Part shown: piece by piece, positions 9,129-17,831 of the stretch
How positions within the stretch are numbered: the stretch's first letter is position 1
Layout: the number at the start of each line of letters is the position of its first letter
Source of the DNA: a virus
Reading direction: 5' to 3' (one strand)
Virus record (IMG/VR): IMGVR_UViG_3300003177_000007
Location: 1 to 51,120 of that record
Length of the DNA: 51,120 nucleotides
Made by a program: the position numbers and the translations under genes
The notes under the pieces: model-generated
Database searches by the model: none
The model's input: the letters and a program-made list of their open reading frames with translations, nothing else
Told to the model about the DNA's origin: nothing

Positions 9129-9588
9129 AGAGAATTTACCGGCATCATTCGGTGATTCATTTGATAGTGGCTATCTTGGTTCACCTCTGTTAGTAAACAA
9201 CCTTGTTGGCCAGTTCTGTTCTGCGGTTGAGTCACTGTTGTTTGCGGGAATTGGTGAGGAAGAGTTTGTTCCCCGTGCCACAGGCATGATCAAGCGTTAT
9301 GCGGATGTTTTTAGTGGCAGAAATCCTGAATACAAGGTTGTTGCCGGGTACCACGATCAAACGATAAATTATCGATTGATGGCCGACCTTGGGGATTTCT
9401 GGACGAAGAACCGAGCAAAGTGGAATGATGATGCTGTTGCTGTATTTTTTGAGTGGCTATTGGTGATGTTGGCGGAGAAGGTGCGCCTCGCATCTGGCGA
9501 CGATTTATTGCTCGAAGTCATGTTTAAGCCGACATTCCAATATGCTGTCGGTGTGTTATTGGGTACGGGGGATCGCATTCAGTCATGA
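9112..9588 (+). CDS. Unknown helical protein downstream of the polyvalent gene
   Basis: 158 residues; its ATG lies inside the last 17 bases of the giant gene behind a strong AAAAGGAG. The sequence is mostly amphipathic helix (NNLVGQFCSAVESLLFAG, DDAVAVFFEWLLVMLAEK) with no cysteines forming a metal site and no signal peptide. It is translationally coupled on both sides: its stop overlaps the ATG of the tagged Nudix gene. A chaperone or immunity-type partner for the giant protein would fit the position, but that is inference only. Confidence 0.6.
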   Translation: MGIQHKENLPASFGDSFDSGYLGSPLLVNNLVGQFCSAVESLLFAGIGEEEFVPRATGMIKRYADVFSGRNPEYKVVAGYHDQTINYRLMADLGDFWTKNRAKWNDDAVAVFFEWLLVMLAEKVRLASGDDLLLEVMFKPTFQYAVGVLLGTGDRIQS

Positions 9589-10523
9589 TGGTGTTATTCA
9601 AATCTCACAATAAAGGTTACACTCGAAAAGATGGTGTCTATGTTGCTCCTTTTGATGATAAGCGAGTGAAGCACACAAGCGTTCTGCCAAACGGGAATAA
9701 GCTGACTGTTTTTGGCAAGCAACCAAAGAAGGCTGCTGCGCCGAAGAATGTATCTGCGCATTATGGTGAATACCCATCATTGTTTGGTGGTGGTTATAAG
9801 CACCACAAGCCAAAACCACAGAAGCCCCCGGCAGAGTACCACCCGCAGCCTGACGACTATGGCAACGCTGTTGGTATTTGGAAGCCATCCACTCCAACTG
9901 ATGTGTCTGTCTATGATGATCCGGATGCTATTGCAACCTCAGTTCCGGATGGGAAGGAACCGGTGTCATTGGGTGGAATACCATTTGATTATTGGGACGA
10001 CGCTCCAACAACGCATGAGGGCTGGGCAGGCGTATCTGGTCAGAATGTTGATGATGAACCACCTATGCCTATTGCTGGGGCTGGCAAGCATGTGGCGGCG
10101 GGCGTGATCATTCAGGAGGCCGATGGCCGTGTCTGGGTTGTTCACCCAACGAATAAGTTTGGTGGCTACAAAGGGACTTTTCCGAAAGGAACGATGGACG
10201 ATGATATTCCGTTGCAGGGTTCTGCAATAAAAGAGACTTATGAGGAATCTGGACTGCATGTCGAACTGACTGGTTTTTTGGCTGACATTGATCGCACCAC
10301 CTCCGTCACCAGATATTATACTGGAAAACGGATCGGTGGAACGCCTGTTGAGGCCGGTTGGGAGTCGCAGGCTGTCAGTCTGGTTCCTGTTTCCAAGTTG
10401 TATGATGTATTAAATCGAAGCCCAGACCACATAATTGCTGAAATGCTTGGTGCCGGGAAGGCTCCAGAATCCAAGGCGAAGTCCTTCTTTGATTATAAGC
10501 TTTCATCAGTGAGTAAGAAATAA
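9585..10523 (+). CDS. Tagged Nudix hydrolase
   Basis: 312 residues. Residues 11-23 are the GYTRKDGVYVAPF tag preceded by a hydrophobic MVLFKSH and followed by DDKRVKH. Residues about 25-165 are a low-complexity Pro/His/Gly-rich linker. Residues about 168-290 are a Nudix domain: GTMDDDI...KETYEESGL is close to GX5EX7REUXEEXGU, keeping the metal-binding EE pair but with Ile in place of the first Glu. Nudix enzymes hydrolyse nucleoside diphosphates linked to X, including ADP-ribose and NADH. Next to an ADP-ribosyltransferase, ADP-ribose or NAD turnover is an attractive but untested substrate choice. Confidence 0.8.
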   Translation: MMVLFKSHNKGYTRKDGVYVAPFDDKRVKHTSVLPNGNKLTVFGKQPKKAAAPKNVSAHYGEYPSLFGGGYKHHKPKPQKPPAEYHPQPDDYGNAVGIWKPSTPTDVSVYDDPDAIATSVPDGKEPVSLGGIPFDYWDDAPTTHEGWAGVSGQNVDDEPPMPIAGAGKHVAAGVIIQEADGRVWVVHPTNKFGGYKGTFPKGTMDDDIPLQGSAIKETYEESGLHVELTGFLADIDRTTSVTRYYTGKRIGGTPVEAGWESQAVSLVPVSKLYDVLNRSPDHIIAEMLGAGKAPESKAKSFFDYKLSSVSKK

Positions 10524-10526
10524 CTT

Positions 10527-10539
10527 TACCTTTCCGGTA
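10527..10539 (+). promoter_or_regulatory. TACC-N5-GGTA operator/promoter, copy 1
   Basis: TACC-TTTCC-GGTA continues into TAGTAT, a plausible -10 box at 10538-10543, upstream of the small gene at 10585. The central five bases are the same as in the copy at 40238 read on the minus strand. One of five such sites. Confidence 0.55.
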
Positions 10540-10584
10540 GTATGACGTAAGCTACGCTCTATTGCATTACAACGGAGGTTTTGT

Positions 10585-11070
10585 ATGTGGATCGTCTTAA
10601 ATACTGGTTTTTTAAGCATCGTAAAAAAGGATTGTTCGACAGATGAGTTGCTTGTTCGTGGTCGCCGCGAGAATGATATTCTTGCTGTATTCCCGGATGC
10701 AAACGTCCGGAAGACTCCCGGAAATGATTATCTTTATCGGGCTGCGGTGAAGCGTGTTGAAATTGCCAACGCATTGACAAAGATTTTAATGGATTATGAT
10801 GTGTATAATTTCAAGAACAGCGTTAAGGATGATGCACTTCATAACGCTTGTGTTTCAGTGTGGGGTGCGATGGGTGGCTTGCAGCCCGGCGGGCCATACG
10901 GCGGCTGGGCGACTACTGCAGACTCTGGTCGTCAGGAAGGTCTGTTTAACAGGAGCATTTATCCGGGGACGGAAGATGACGACCTTGAAGCAGAAATCGA
11001 TGCGGATAATTTTACTGAGCTTTCTGATCCTTTTTATGTCGCTGATTCATTACCATCATCGGGTGTATAA
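10585..11070 (+). CDS. Unknown phage protein
   Basis: 161 residues behind a good ribosome site (GGAGG at 10574) and the TACC-N5-GGTA promoter. The first half is alpha/beta, with VKRVEIANALTKILMDYDVYNFKNSV as its longest helix (written here only to locate it, residues about 52-78); the middle is Gly-rich (GGLQPGGPYGGW, about 97-108) and the C-terminal 30 residues are acidic. Small phage proteins with this layout are common, but I do not recognise a function. It heads a three-gene run before the terminase. Confidence 0.55.
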   Translation: MWIVLNTGFLSIVKKDCSTDELLVRGRRENDILAVFPDANVRKTPGNDYLYRAAVKRVEIANALTKILMDYDVYNFKNSVKDDALHNACVSVWGAMGGLQPGGPYGGWATTADSGRQEGLFNRSIYPGTEDDDLEAEIDADNFTELSDPFYVADSLPSSGV

Positions 11071-11073
11071 AGC

Positions 11074-11376
11074 ATGATTAAGTATCTTGATGAAATAGCA
11101 CATCGGTGGGTTGCCTTAAAGCGCAATGCACCACCAAACAGGTCTGTTACTGGTTACGGGTTAAAAATTCCGTCGCCTTGCATGATACAGATCGGTAACA
11201 GGGCTCGTCGAGTTTATACCATGATTTTCAGTAATTCTGGTTCTTCTTACATCGTGATCGGCGGCGAGCGTGTTTTCCTTAGATCATGGGACTGTCAGTT
11301 TGGAACACATGATGTTCAATCTGATGGTTCCCACTTGGTTGACGGAATAGATATATTCAAAAAAAGTTTAATTTAG
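11074..11376 (+). CDS. Unknown basic phage protein
   Basis: 100 residues, four bases after the previous stop, with only a weak Shine-Dalgarno match, suggesting coupled translation. The sequence is beta-rich in its second half (ARRVYTMIFSNSGSSYIVI, GERVFLRSW) and basic at the N-terminus. No membrane segment or cysteine cluster. Family not recognised. Confidence 0.5.
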   Translation: MIKYLDEIAHRWVALKRNAPPNRSVTGYGLKIPSPCMIQIGNRARRVYTMIFSNSGSSYIVIGGERVFLRSWDCQFGTHDVQSDGSHLVDGIDIFKKSLI

Positions 11377-11385
11377 GAGTTTGAT

Positions 11386-11730
11386 ATGAGCATTTTAGAT
11401 GACAACATGTGTGTGACTATGCCAGATGGATCTGTGATGGCCGTTCCGGTTTCTGTTATCGCAAATAATCGGGCGGCTTCCTATGCCGAAGAATTCAATG
11501 GTGATCTTAAACGTAGTCTTGACGAAGATACGGTTCCAATGTTCGAGGATGATCACTTCGAAATCGTGGATTGGGCGGCGAACAATATGAATTGGTCAGA
11601 GGTTGCCGATTTCGCCACCTTGGTGCAAAAACAAACCATTGATTTTCAAGAGGGCTGGATGAATGGCTGCAAGTGCATCGTTCAGGGTGATTTAAAAAAA
11701 TACTATCAGGTCGTGCCTCTGAATGAGTGA
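11386..11730 (+). CDS. Unknown acidic phage protein preceding the terminase
   Basis: 114 residues behind TAGGAG. Acidic, mainly helical (YAEEFNGDLKRSL, EDDHFEIVDWAANNMNW), with a Cys pair near the end (GCKCIV). Its last codons overlap the terminase ATG at 11723, so it is coupled to the packaging motor gene. It could be a terminase accessory protein by position; the sequence alone shows no function. Confidence 0.55.
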   Translation: MSILDDNMCVTMPDGSVMAVPVSVIANNRAASYAEEFNGDLKRSLDEDTVPMFEDDHFEIVDWAANNMNWSEVADFATLVQKQTIDFQEGWMNGCKCIVQGDLKKYYQVVPLNE

Positions 11731-14287
11731 ATACACAGTAAAGTTCCCAAGATTATCAAAAGAGCAGCAGGTCGTACTTGATACGGCCTGTCGCTTTAAT
11801 ATGGTTTCAGGTGCGCGTGATGCCGGCAAGACGACGCTTGCGATTGAGGTTGCGTGCCTTTCCCCTCTGGGTGCCTTAAACGGGCACACGGTCGCATTCT
11901 TTGTTCCTGATGATGATGCCCTTTCTGCGACAAAGCGTCTTTTGTTTCATATTCTTGCTCCACTCATAAAAAACAAACCGAAAGGGTCAATCGTTACCTT
12001 GGTGAATGGTGGAAAAATAGTACTCTATGCACTGGACTCAGGAAAGCTTGATTTATGGGAGCATGTTCCATTGATCGTTGTTGATGATGCCACTGGTGTT
12101 GATGGTTTCCATGAAATATGGACGGAGGTGTTGTCTGACTATCTTGATCGTAACCGTGGTAGCGCGTGGATATTCGCGAAGCCACAGGGTGCAGTAGAGG
12201 GTTTTGGCCGGCTGTTCCGTGATCACATGGCAGATCATGCTTGGAACACATGTACGATAAAATCAGCAGACAATCCCAAGGCAGATTTGGACGCGATCAA
12301 GCAGGCCGAAGGGGATTTGGAGCCGGAAGAGTTTTTGCAGGAATACCACGGTGAGATACTTGATAAACCAATTGAGCTATCCGCATCACAGACAACGATT
12401 CGTCGAGACGAGCGTTTTGTCGATTGGTGCGTTCGCTTGGGCTCCGAGGGTCTGAAGATTGATGGTGTCCCTTTTTCTTTGGATAATCGGCAGGCGATGA
12501 GATGGGTATATGAACAAATACCACTCACTATTGATGATGCTTTCGGCCATCAGATTGTATTAATGAAGTGCTCTCAGGTTGGTTTTACCGTTATGGAGAT
12601 GTTGGCTATGATCTACATGGCGTTGAAATGGATGCCGTGCAAGATAGGCATGTATCTCCCAGATATGAAGCTGGCCAGCATAAAATCATCAGAGCGGTTT
12701 ATGCCAATTGCCCGCACTATTCCATCTGCGTATAAAATCATGCTGGATGATACCTCCGGTACTCGGAAGGGACGCGGCGAAGGTAATATTTTAGTGCGTA
12801 ATATGGGTGGGTCGCGTTTTCACTTCATGTGGACGAGTGGCAAGGCCATGACCGAGTCTATTCCTTTGGATGTCGTGTCTTTTGACGAAGTTCAGGAAAT
12901 GAGTATCGCTGATATGGAAAAGACTGCAGAACGAATGTCTGCTTCACGCATTCGTTACACGGTGATGGGGTCTACTGCAAACTGGCCAGACCGTGATATT
13001 CACTTCTTCTACAAAAAAGGAACACAGCACCAGTTTTGGACGCTGTGTGATCAGTGTGGGGCGTATCAGATAATTGATGATCATTTTCCGTCTTGTATTC
13101 GATTCCGCGATGAGGTGGATGATTATGCATATGTGTGTCATGAGTGTGATGCAATCATGCCAGATTCACAGCATGGGGAATGGCGACCAGTCAATCCGAA
13201 TGCGCGGTTTATTTCAGTGCACTTTCCACAGTTTCTATCTCCGACCATTTCCGCACGGGAAATAATAGAGTCATATTTCAACGCTGACGATATGAAAAAC
13301 TTCTACAACAGGAAGCGTGGCAAGCCATATCTTGATCCAACACAGGTTCCGGTCGATCTCGAAATGCTGAATGACTGCGCCCGGCTCGGTATGTCTCTGG
13401 GGGTTGTTTGGAAACTTCGTGCCACTGAAACCTTTATGGGGATAGATCAAATGGGGGCATATAATGTAGTGCTGATCGCCGAACGCATGGCGAGTGGCCA
13501 GATGGCACTCATTCACGCTGAAGAGATATATAATGATGACCCTTTTGCCCGGTGTGACGATCTTATGTCTCAGTATGGGGTTGCTGTTTGTGTTGTTGAG
13601 TCGCTGCCCAACTACAACGACGCAAAGCGTTTTGCTGGTCGGCATCAGGGGCGCGTTTTCATAGCGAGTTATTCTGAGATAAAGGATGATATGCTACGCT
13701 GGGGTGATGCTGTTCCATCTCGCATGGATAGAAAGACTGATGAAGAGGATCGTGATCGATATACGGTCTGCCTTGATCAGTATAAGTGCATGCAGGTTTC
13801 CATGGCTCGGATCCAGAAGCGAGTTTGTGTGTTTCCCGATCCTTCCGGATTGGTTCAAGAGATAATTGAAAAGGGAATAAAGAAGATGGTTCCCGTCCTG
13901 AAGGATCGTGTCTTCTTGCATTTTACCCGGACGGCTCTGGTTGCCGATCTTGATGATGAAGAGCGGAAATATCGCCGCCGGGTAGTGAAGGTTGGTATCG
14001 ACCCACATTTCTCATATGCATATATGTTGATGAATGTGGCGTGGGCACGCTCTCATGGTACCACGATGTTCATTAATCCACCGGAGGCCGATGCATCATC
14101 CGATGTGGTGGTTCGTGTCGAGCGCGACATGCCGGGTTTACCTTCCAGTGTTCTTTCCATGTTGGAGGTGCGTGGTGATGTTTGTGGAAAGTGCTCATCG
14201 TTTAAGGATGATTTCTGTATCGAGAGAAACTTTGGTGTGAAATTACTTGATCCGGCCTGCCAAATGTATGTTGAAAAGTCGGAATGA
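11723..14287 (+). CDS. Terminase large subunit, GpA-like, with an extra N-terminal ATPase domain
   Basis: 854 residues, about 200 longer than lambda GpA. Residues 1-215 look like a second TerL-type ATPase: Walker A SGARDAGKTT near 30, Walker B LIVVDDATG near 118, an adenine/coupling-motif-like AWIFAKPQG and a closing FLQEYHGEILD. Residues about 220-800 follow the GpA family: deviant Walker A KCSQVGFT (lambda has KSARVGYSK, also without the usual lysine), VVSFDEVQE Walker B, GSTANWPDRDI, a zinc site CDQCG...CHECD, then nuclease-like acidic residues (FMGIDQM, VVESLPN, GIDPHF). A short CGKCSSFKDDFC cluster ends the protein. It cuts and pumps phage DNA into the prohead through the portal encoded downstream. 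Confidence 0.85.
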   Translation: MSEYTVKFPRLSKEQQVVLDTACRFNMVSGARDAGKTTLAIEVACLSPLGALNGHTVAFFVPDDDALSATKRLLFHILAPLIKNKPKGSIVTLVNGGKIVLYALDSGKLDLWEHVPLIVVDDATGVDGFHEIWTEVLSDYLDRNRGSAWIFAKPQGAVEGFGRLFRDHMADHAWNTCTIKSADNPKADLDAIKQAEGDLEPEEFLQEYHGEILDKPIELSASQTTIRRDERFVDWCVRLGSEGLKIDGVPFSLDNRQAMRWVYEQIPLTIDDAFGHQIVLMKCSQVGFTVMEMLAMIYMALKWMPCKIGMYLPDMKLASIKSSERFMPIARTIPSAYKIMLDDTSGTRKGRGEGNILVRNMGGSRFHFMWTSGKAMTESIPLDVVSFDEVQEMSIADMEKTAERMSASRIRYTVMGSTANWPDRDIHFFYKKGTQHQFWTLCDQCGAYQIIDDHFPSCIRFRDEVDDYAYVCHECDAIMPDSQHGEWRPVNPNARFISVHFPQFLSPTISAREIIESYFNADDMKNFYNRKRGKPYLDPTQVPVDLEMLNDCARLGMSLGVVWKLRATETFMGIDQMGAYNVVLIAERMASGQMALIHAEEIYNDDPFARCDDLMSQYGVAVCVVESLPNYNDAKRFAGRHQGRVFIASYSEIKDDMLRWGDAVPSRMDRKTDEEDRDRYTVCLDQYKCMQVSMARIQKRVCVFPDPSGLVQEIIEKGIKKMVPVLKDRVFLHFTRTALVADLDDEERKYRRRVVKVGIDPHFSYAYMLMNVAWARSHGTTMFINPPEADASSDVVVRVERDMPGLPSSVLSMLEVRGDVCGKCSSFKDDFCIERNFGVKLLDPACQMYVEKSE

Positions 14288-14309
14288 CCACTGAGTGGAA
14301 AGAAACAAC

Positions 14310-14338
14310 TTGTTATTTACATTACGCTGATCTACATT
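14310..14338 (+). promoter_or_regulatory. Host-type sigma70 promoter for the DUF932 gene
   Basis: TTGTTA (14310-14315), a 17-base spacer and TACATT (14333-14338) lie in the 102-base gap between the terminase and the DUF932 gene. It carries neither of the two recurrent phage motifs, so this gene may be transcribed separately. Confidence 0.4.
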
Positions 14339-14389
14339 TTCCCCATGCACTGCCAATGCAGTGACGAAACCGAACCACAGGAGAATGAT

Positions 14390-15448
14390 ATGGCACATTT
14401 AATAGATCAAACTACAGGGCGTGATGCAATTGCATATTGCGGTGAAAAGCCATGGCACGGGCTGGGTCATGAATTGACTCCGGGTGCTGATATTGAAACG
14501 TGGAAAAAAGAATCCGGACTTGGGTACGAGGTTATCTGTGCTGATGTACAGTATGACCGCGTTCAGATTGGTGGTGATGAAGAGGTTGAGGCAGAGCGTA
14601 TGATTATGCCGGGGCGGCGCGTTCTTTATCGTTCGGATACAGGCGCAGCATTATCAGTGGTGTCGAAAGGTTACAAAATTGTTCAGCCCGGCGAGGTACT
14701 TTCCTTTTTTGGTAAGCTTGCTGATATTGGTGGCTTTGAACTGGAAACGGCGGGTGCATTATCTGATGGTAAGCGCATCTGGGCTCTGGCCAAGGTGAAT
14801 GATGGTGCTCCTGTTGTTGGTCAGGACGTTGTGCGTCCATACGTCCTTCTGGCAACAAGCTTTGATGGGTCGATGTCAACAACTGCAAAATTCACAGCGG
14901 TTCGTGTTGTCTGCAATAATACGATAACAATGGCTGTTGGTGGGGCTGAAGGGTTGGGTAAAGTTGAATCTGATGTTTCCGGTGCTGCGGTGTCTTCAAT
15001 TGTACGCATTCCGCATTGCAATACTTTCAACCCAGACGAGGTCAGGTTGAGTCTTGGCATCGTCGGGAACTCTTGGGAAAAGTGGCTGGTCAATACGCGC
15101 ATCATGGCAGAGCGAACGATGTCAGAGTCGCAGGCTGATAATTTTGCGGTACGGCTGCTGGATTCCATACAGTCCGATGCAGACGTTATGGAAAGCAATG
15201 TTCGGAAGTCACGGGGCTATAAGAGCATCATGTCTTTATTCGATGGTGGTTCTATTGGTTCTGACATGGCCGGCAATAGCCGTTGGGCAATGTTGAATGC
15301 GGTAACGCAGGATGTTGACCATAATCGTGGTCGGACGGACAGCACTCGAATGAACTCTGCTTGGTTTGGTGCCGGTGAAGGCTTGAAGAACAAAGCCTAT
15401 GCCATGCTATCTTCCGATGATGAGTTTAAGCTTAAAGTTGCTGCTTGA
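14390..15448 (+). CDS. DUF932 phage/plasmid-like protein
   Basis: 352 residues from ATG 14390, chosen because CAGGAG lies six bases upstream; the longer frame from 14345 lacks a ribosome site. Recognisable family features: KPWHGLG near the N-terminus, VLYRSDTGAALSVVS, YKIVQPGEVLSFF, RPYVLLATSFDGSMSTTAKF and VRVVCNNTITMA. DUF932 (TIGR03299) proteins occur in many phages and plasmids. Their activity is not established. It has its own promoter and is closed by a UUCG terminator, so it forms a one-gene unit inside the packaging region. Confidence 0.82.
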   Translation: MAHLIDQTTGRDAIAYCGEKPWHGLGHELTPGADIETWKKESGLGYEVICADVQYDRVQIGGDEEVEAERMIMPGRRVLYRSDTGAALSVVSKGYKIVQPGEVLSFFGKLADIGGFELETAGALSDGKRIWALAKVNDGAPVVGQDVVRPYVLLATSFDGSMSTTAKFTAVRVVCNNTITMAVGGAEGLGKVESDVSGAAVSSIVRIPHCNTFNPDEVRLSLGIVGNSWEKWLVNTRIMAERTMSESQADNFAVRLLDSIQSDADVMESNVRKSRGYKSIMSLFDGGSIGSDMAGNSRWAMLNAVTQDVDHNRGRTDSTRMNSAWFGAGEGLKNKAYAMLSSDDEFKLKVAA

Positions 15449-15457
15449 TTTGATGTT

Positions 15458-15490
15458 GGATGGGGCTTCGGCTCCATCCTTCCTTCCTTT
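15458..15490 (+). terminator. Rho-independent terminator with UUCG loop
   Basis: GGATGGGGC-TTCG-GCTCCATCC forms a nine-base-pair stem with one G-U pair, followed by a pyrimidine run (TTCCTTCCTTT). It ends the DUF932 unit directly before the GTCGTGAC promoter of the portal gene. Confidence 0.7.
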
Positions 15491-15492
15491 CG

Positions 15493-15500
15493 GTCGTGAC
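15493..15500 (+). promoter_or_regulatory. Putative late promoter motif GTCGTGAC, copy 2
   Basis: GTCGTGAC followed by TATACTGTTC, the copy with the most -10-like downstream sequence (TATACT). It lies 34 bases before the portal start and just behind a terminator. Confidence 0.62.
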
Positions 15501-15533
15501 TATACTGTTCGTGCGATCCTATAGGGAGTGCCA

Positions 15534-17270
15534 ATGTCTGATCGTCCTGAGAATGTAGCCTTTGATGAGCGTGCGCCGGAAGACGAGCGTGTTGATGCTT
15601 TAGGGCAGTTACAAAAATCTGCACAGCCTTCGCTTTCTGATTTAATTCCTGATGAATCCGTCCGCCACGTAATTGATAGCATTAATGATTCATATCAAGA
15701 ACAGGCATTACGAAAATCAGTTAGCGATAATGTTGTTCCCTTTCCTTCCAATTATGCAAAAAAACATATTCCCGGAATGCAGTCGGTTCGTTTGGACGAT
15801 TGGCAGCTTTCATTAAATGGTGAATATTGGGATCGCCCATCAATGCTTGGGTTTGATTCCTTGCGTGCGATGGTTGATCAGACCCCCATTTTGAATGCCG
15901 TAATAATGACCAGAATAAGGCAGGTTCAGCGGTTCTGTCGATTGGCAGAAGACAACGCAGATAATCCCGGTTTTGAGATTAAGCATAAGGATAAATCCCA
16001 TCAGATTGTCGGTAGTGAGCAAGAGTCAATAAAGCTTTTGGGGCGTTTCATGTCCAATTGTGGTTGGGAGTTTTCACCACGGAGACGAAAGGCGTTGCGG
16101 CGCGATTCGTTTTCTCAGTTAATGGCAAAGGCTGTCCGTGATTCTTTGACTCTCGATTCGGTTGCCATTGAAACCGAATGGAAGCGCGATAAGAAACTTG
16201 GTTTTGATGGCTTGTATGCTGTTGATGGCGGGACTATTCGATTGTGTACTGAGCATGGGTATCAGGGTGATGATGAAATATTTGCGTTGCAGGTTGTTCA
16301 GGGGCGCATAACGTCAGCGTACACCTTTGAGGATCTGATTTATGAACCACGGAATCCACGCTCTGACGTTCGGACTGCTGGTTACGGTATGCCTGAGACT
16401 GAGTTGCTTGTCCGTGTTGTGACCGGCTTCTTGAATGCAATGACGTACAACATTAAGGGATTCGACAACAATTCCATTCCGAAGGGGATGTTGCATCTGT
16501 CCGGGAGTTACACTCCGTCTGATATTGATGCATTCAAGCGGTACTGGAATTCGATGGTTCGCGGGGTAAATAATCAGTGGACTCTTCCCGTTATGGTTTC
16601 AAAAGATCAGGAATCAAAAGCCAGCTTCGAAAAGTTTGGCGTTGATTACGACGAGATGTATTTCGCTAAATGGATGACTTTCCTGACCAGTATTATTTGT
16701 GCTGTTTATGGAATGTCTCCCGCCGAGATAAATTTCGATTCTTTCACTGGCGGTACAACTTCTGCACTTGGTGGATCTGATACTGCCGAGAAGCTTTCAG
16801 CCTCGAAGGACTCTGGTTTACGACCTCTACTTTCGTATTTTGAGAACTTAACGACAGATTATATCATATCTGAATTCAGTGATGATTATGTGTTCCGTTG
16901 GACTGGCCTTGATCCAGCTGATGCCTCCAATAAGTATGAAATGCGTAAGCTGATCATTACAGTGGATGAAGCGCGTGCGGAAGAGGGGTACGACAAATGG
17001 GATGGATCCCTTGGAAGTGCTCCATTGAATCCTGTTTTGATGAGTGCTTGGCAACAGGAGCAGCAGGGTGGCCAAGATTTCGGTTCCCTTGACGAACAGG
17101 CAGATGGTTCTCAAGAGGGCTCCGGCTCTGTAGGCAATGATGCCGAATCAACTATTGCCGCCCCGCTAAATGAATCAGAAGATAACCCGTCGGATAGTCA
17201 GGTAGCAGAGCCAATTGAGAAAGCCTTGGATTTTGGTGAAAAGGTTCCTGTTGTATATGAGGTCTGTTGA
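15534..17270 (+). CDS. Portal protein
   Basis: 578 residues from ATG 15534, with AGGGAG five bases upstream; an in-frame GTG at 15528 is rejected because it lies inside that site. The order of features fits an HK97/SPP1-like portal: an N-terminal extension of about 100 residues, TPILNAVIMTRIRQVQRF, LYAVDGGTIRLC, ITSAYTFEDLIYEPRNPR, YGMPETELLVRVV and GMSPAEINF, then a low-complexity acidic tail. The dodecamer forms the DNA channel at the capsid vertex and docks the terminase. It is followed by an accessory gene and a MuF gene, as usual. Confidence 0.85.
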   Translation: MSDRPENVAFDERAPEDERVDALGQLQKSAQPSLSDLIPDESVRHVIDSINDSYQEQALRKSVSDNVVPFPSNYAKKHIPGMQSVRLDDWQLSLNGEYWDRPSMLGFDSLRAMVDQTPILNAVIMTRIRQVQRFCRLAEDNADNPGFEIKHKDKSHQIVGSEQESIKLLGRFMSNCGWEFSPRRRKALRRDSFSQLMAKAVRDSLTLDSVAIETEWKRDKKLGFDGLYAVDGGTIRLCTEHGYQGDDEIFALQVVQGRITSAYTFEDLIYEPRNPRSDVRTAGYGMPETELLVRVVTGFLNAMTYNIKGFDNNSIPKGMLHLSGSYTPSDIDAFKRYWNSMVRGVNNQWTLPVMVSKDQESKASFEKFGVDYDEMYFAKWMTFLTSIICAVYGMSPAEINFDSFTGGTTSALGGSDTAEKLSASKDSGLRPLLSYFENLTTDYIISEFSDDYVFRWTGLDPADASNKYEMRKLIITVDEARAEEGYDKWDGSLGSAPLNPVLMSAWQQEQQGGQDFGSLDEQADGSQEGSGSVGNDAESTIAAPLNESEDNPSDSQVAEPIEKALDFGEKVPVVYEVC

Positions 17271-17830
17271 TGTCGAATAAAAAAAGTAATGTTGTTCGTG
17301 GAGACGTTGTTTATTTCAACCACCCTGATCATGGCGCGATGTCTGGTGAGGTTGTTTGTATTGGTGCTGATGGCGTTACGGTTTCTGGTGAGGGTGAAGA
17401 TCATAATGTTGTGTGGACAAACATTCTTGGGCACAAATCGCGGAAGGAACGAAACCTCACGTTGATTGAGCGTGGTGAGGATGGCGCAATCGCGACGGAT
17501 GAAGATGGAAACCGTGTCTATGTGGATGGTGATGTTCCGGGCGGGGAAGAAGAGCAGGAAGAGCCAGAGGAAGACCTTACAAAATCGCTACCATTTAACG
17601 AGCCAATCTCTTTACGTGATCAGGCTGCAATTGATGCCGTATTAATCACTGCCGGCCTTTCCCCTTCGCTGGAGTACATAAGGGCGACCTATGGAGACCA
17701 CTGGTCATTTCCACCTTCGGTTCGGTCGTTTGATGATTCTGTCATCATTAAGGAAATAGCCACGCTTCGCGAAGACATGGAGGCTTCCATTCGTCATTTG
17801 CGCAGCGAGGTAATACCGGAAGTGTCCTGA
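17270..17830 (+). CDS. Unknown acidic protein between portal and MuF
   Basis: 186 residues from ATG 17270, overlapping the portal stop (TGATG). Residues about 8-60 look like a small SH3/KOW-type beta barrel (VRGDVVYFNHPDHGAMSG, VVCIGADGVTVSG). A Glu-rich linker (about 95-107) leads to a helical C-terminus ending in a coiled-coil-like EIATLREDMEASIRHL. Position suggests a minor head or portal-associated protein. Family not recognised. Confidence 0.55.
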   Translation: MSNKKSNVVRGDVVYFNHPDHGAMSGEVVCIGADGVTVSGEGEDHNVVWTNILGHKSRKERNLTLIERGEDGAIATDEDGNRVYVDGDVPGGEEEQEEPEEDLTKSLPFNEPISLRDQAAIDAVLITAGLSPSLEYIRATYGDHWSFPPSVRSFDDSVIIKEIATLREDMEASIRHLRSEVIPEVS

Positions 17831-17831
17831 T

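Noticed and set aside
12550-12600. Loss of the Walker A lysine in the second terminase ATPase (KCSQVGFT)
   Set aside because: Lambda GpA also lacks it at that place (KSARVGYSK) and uses the lysine at the start of the motif, which is kept here. It is a family trait, not inactivation.
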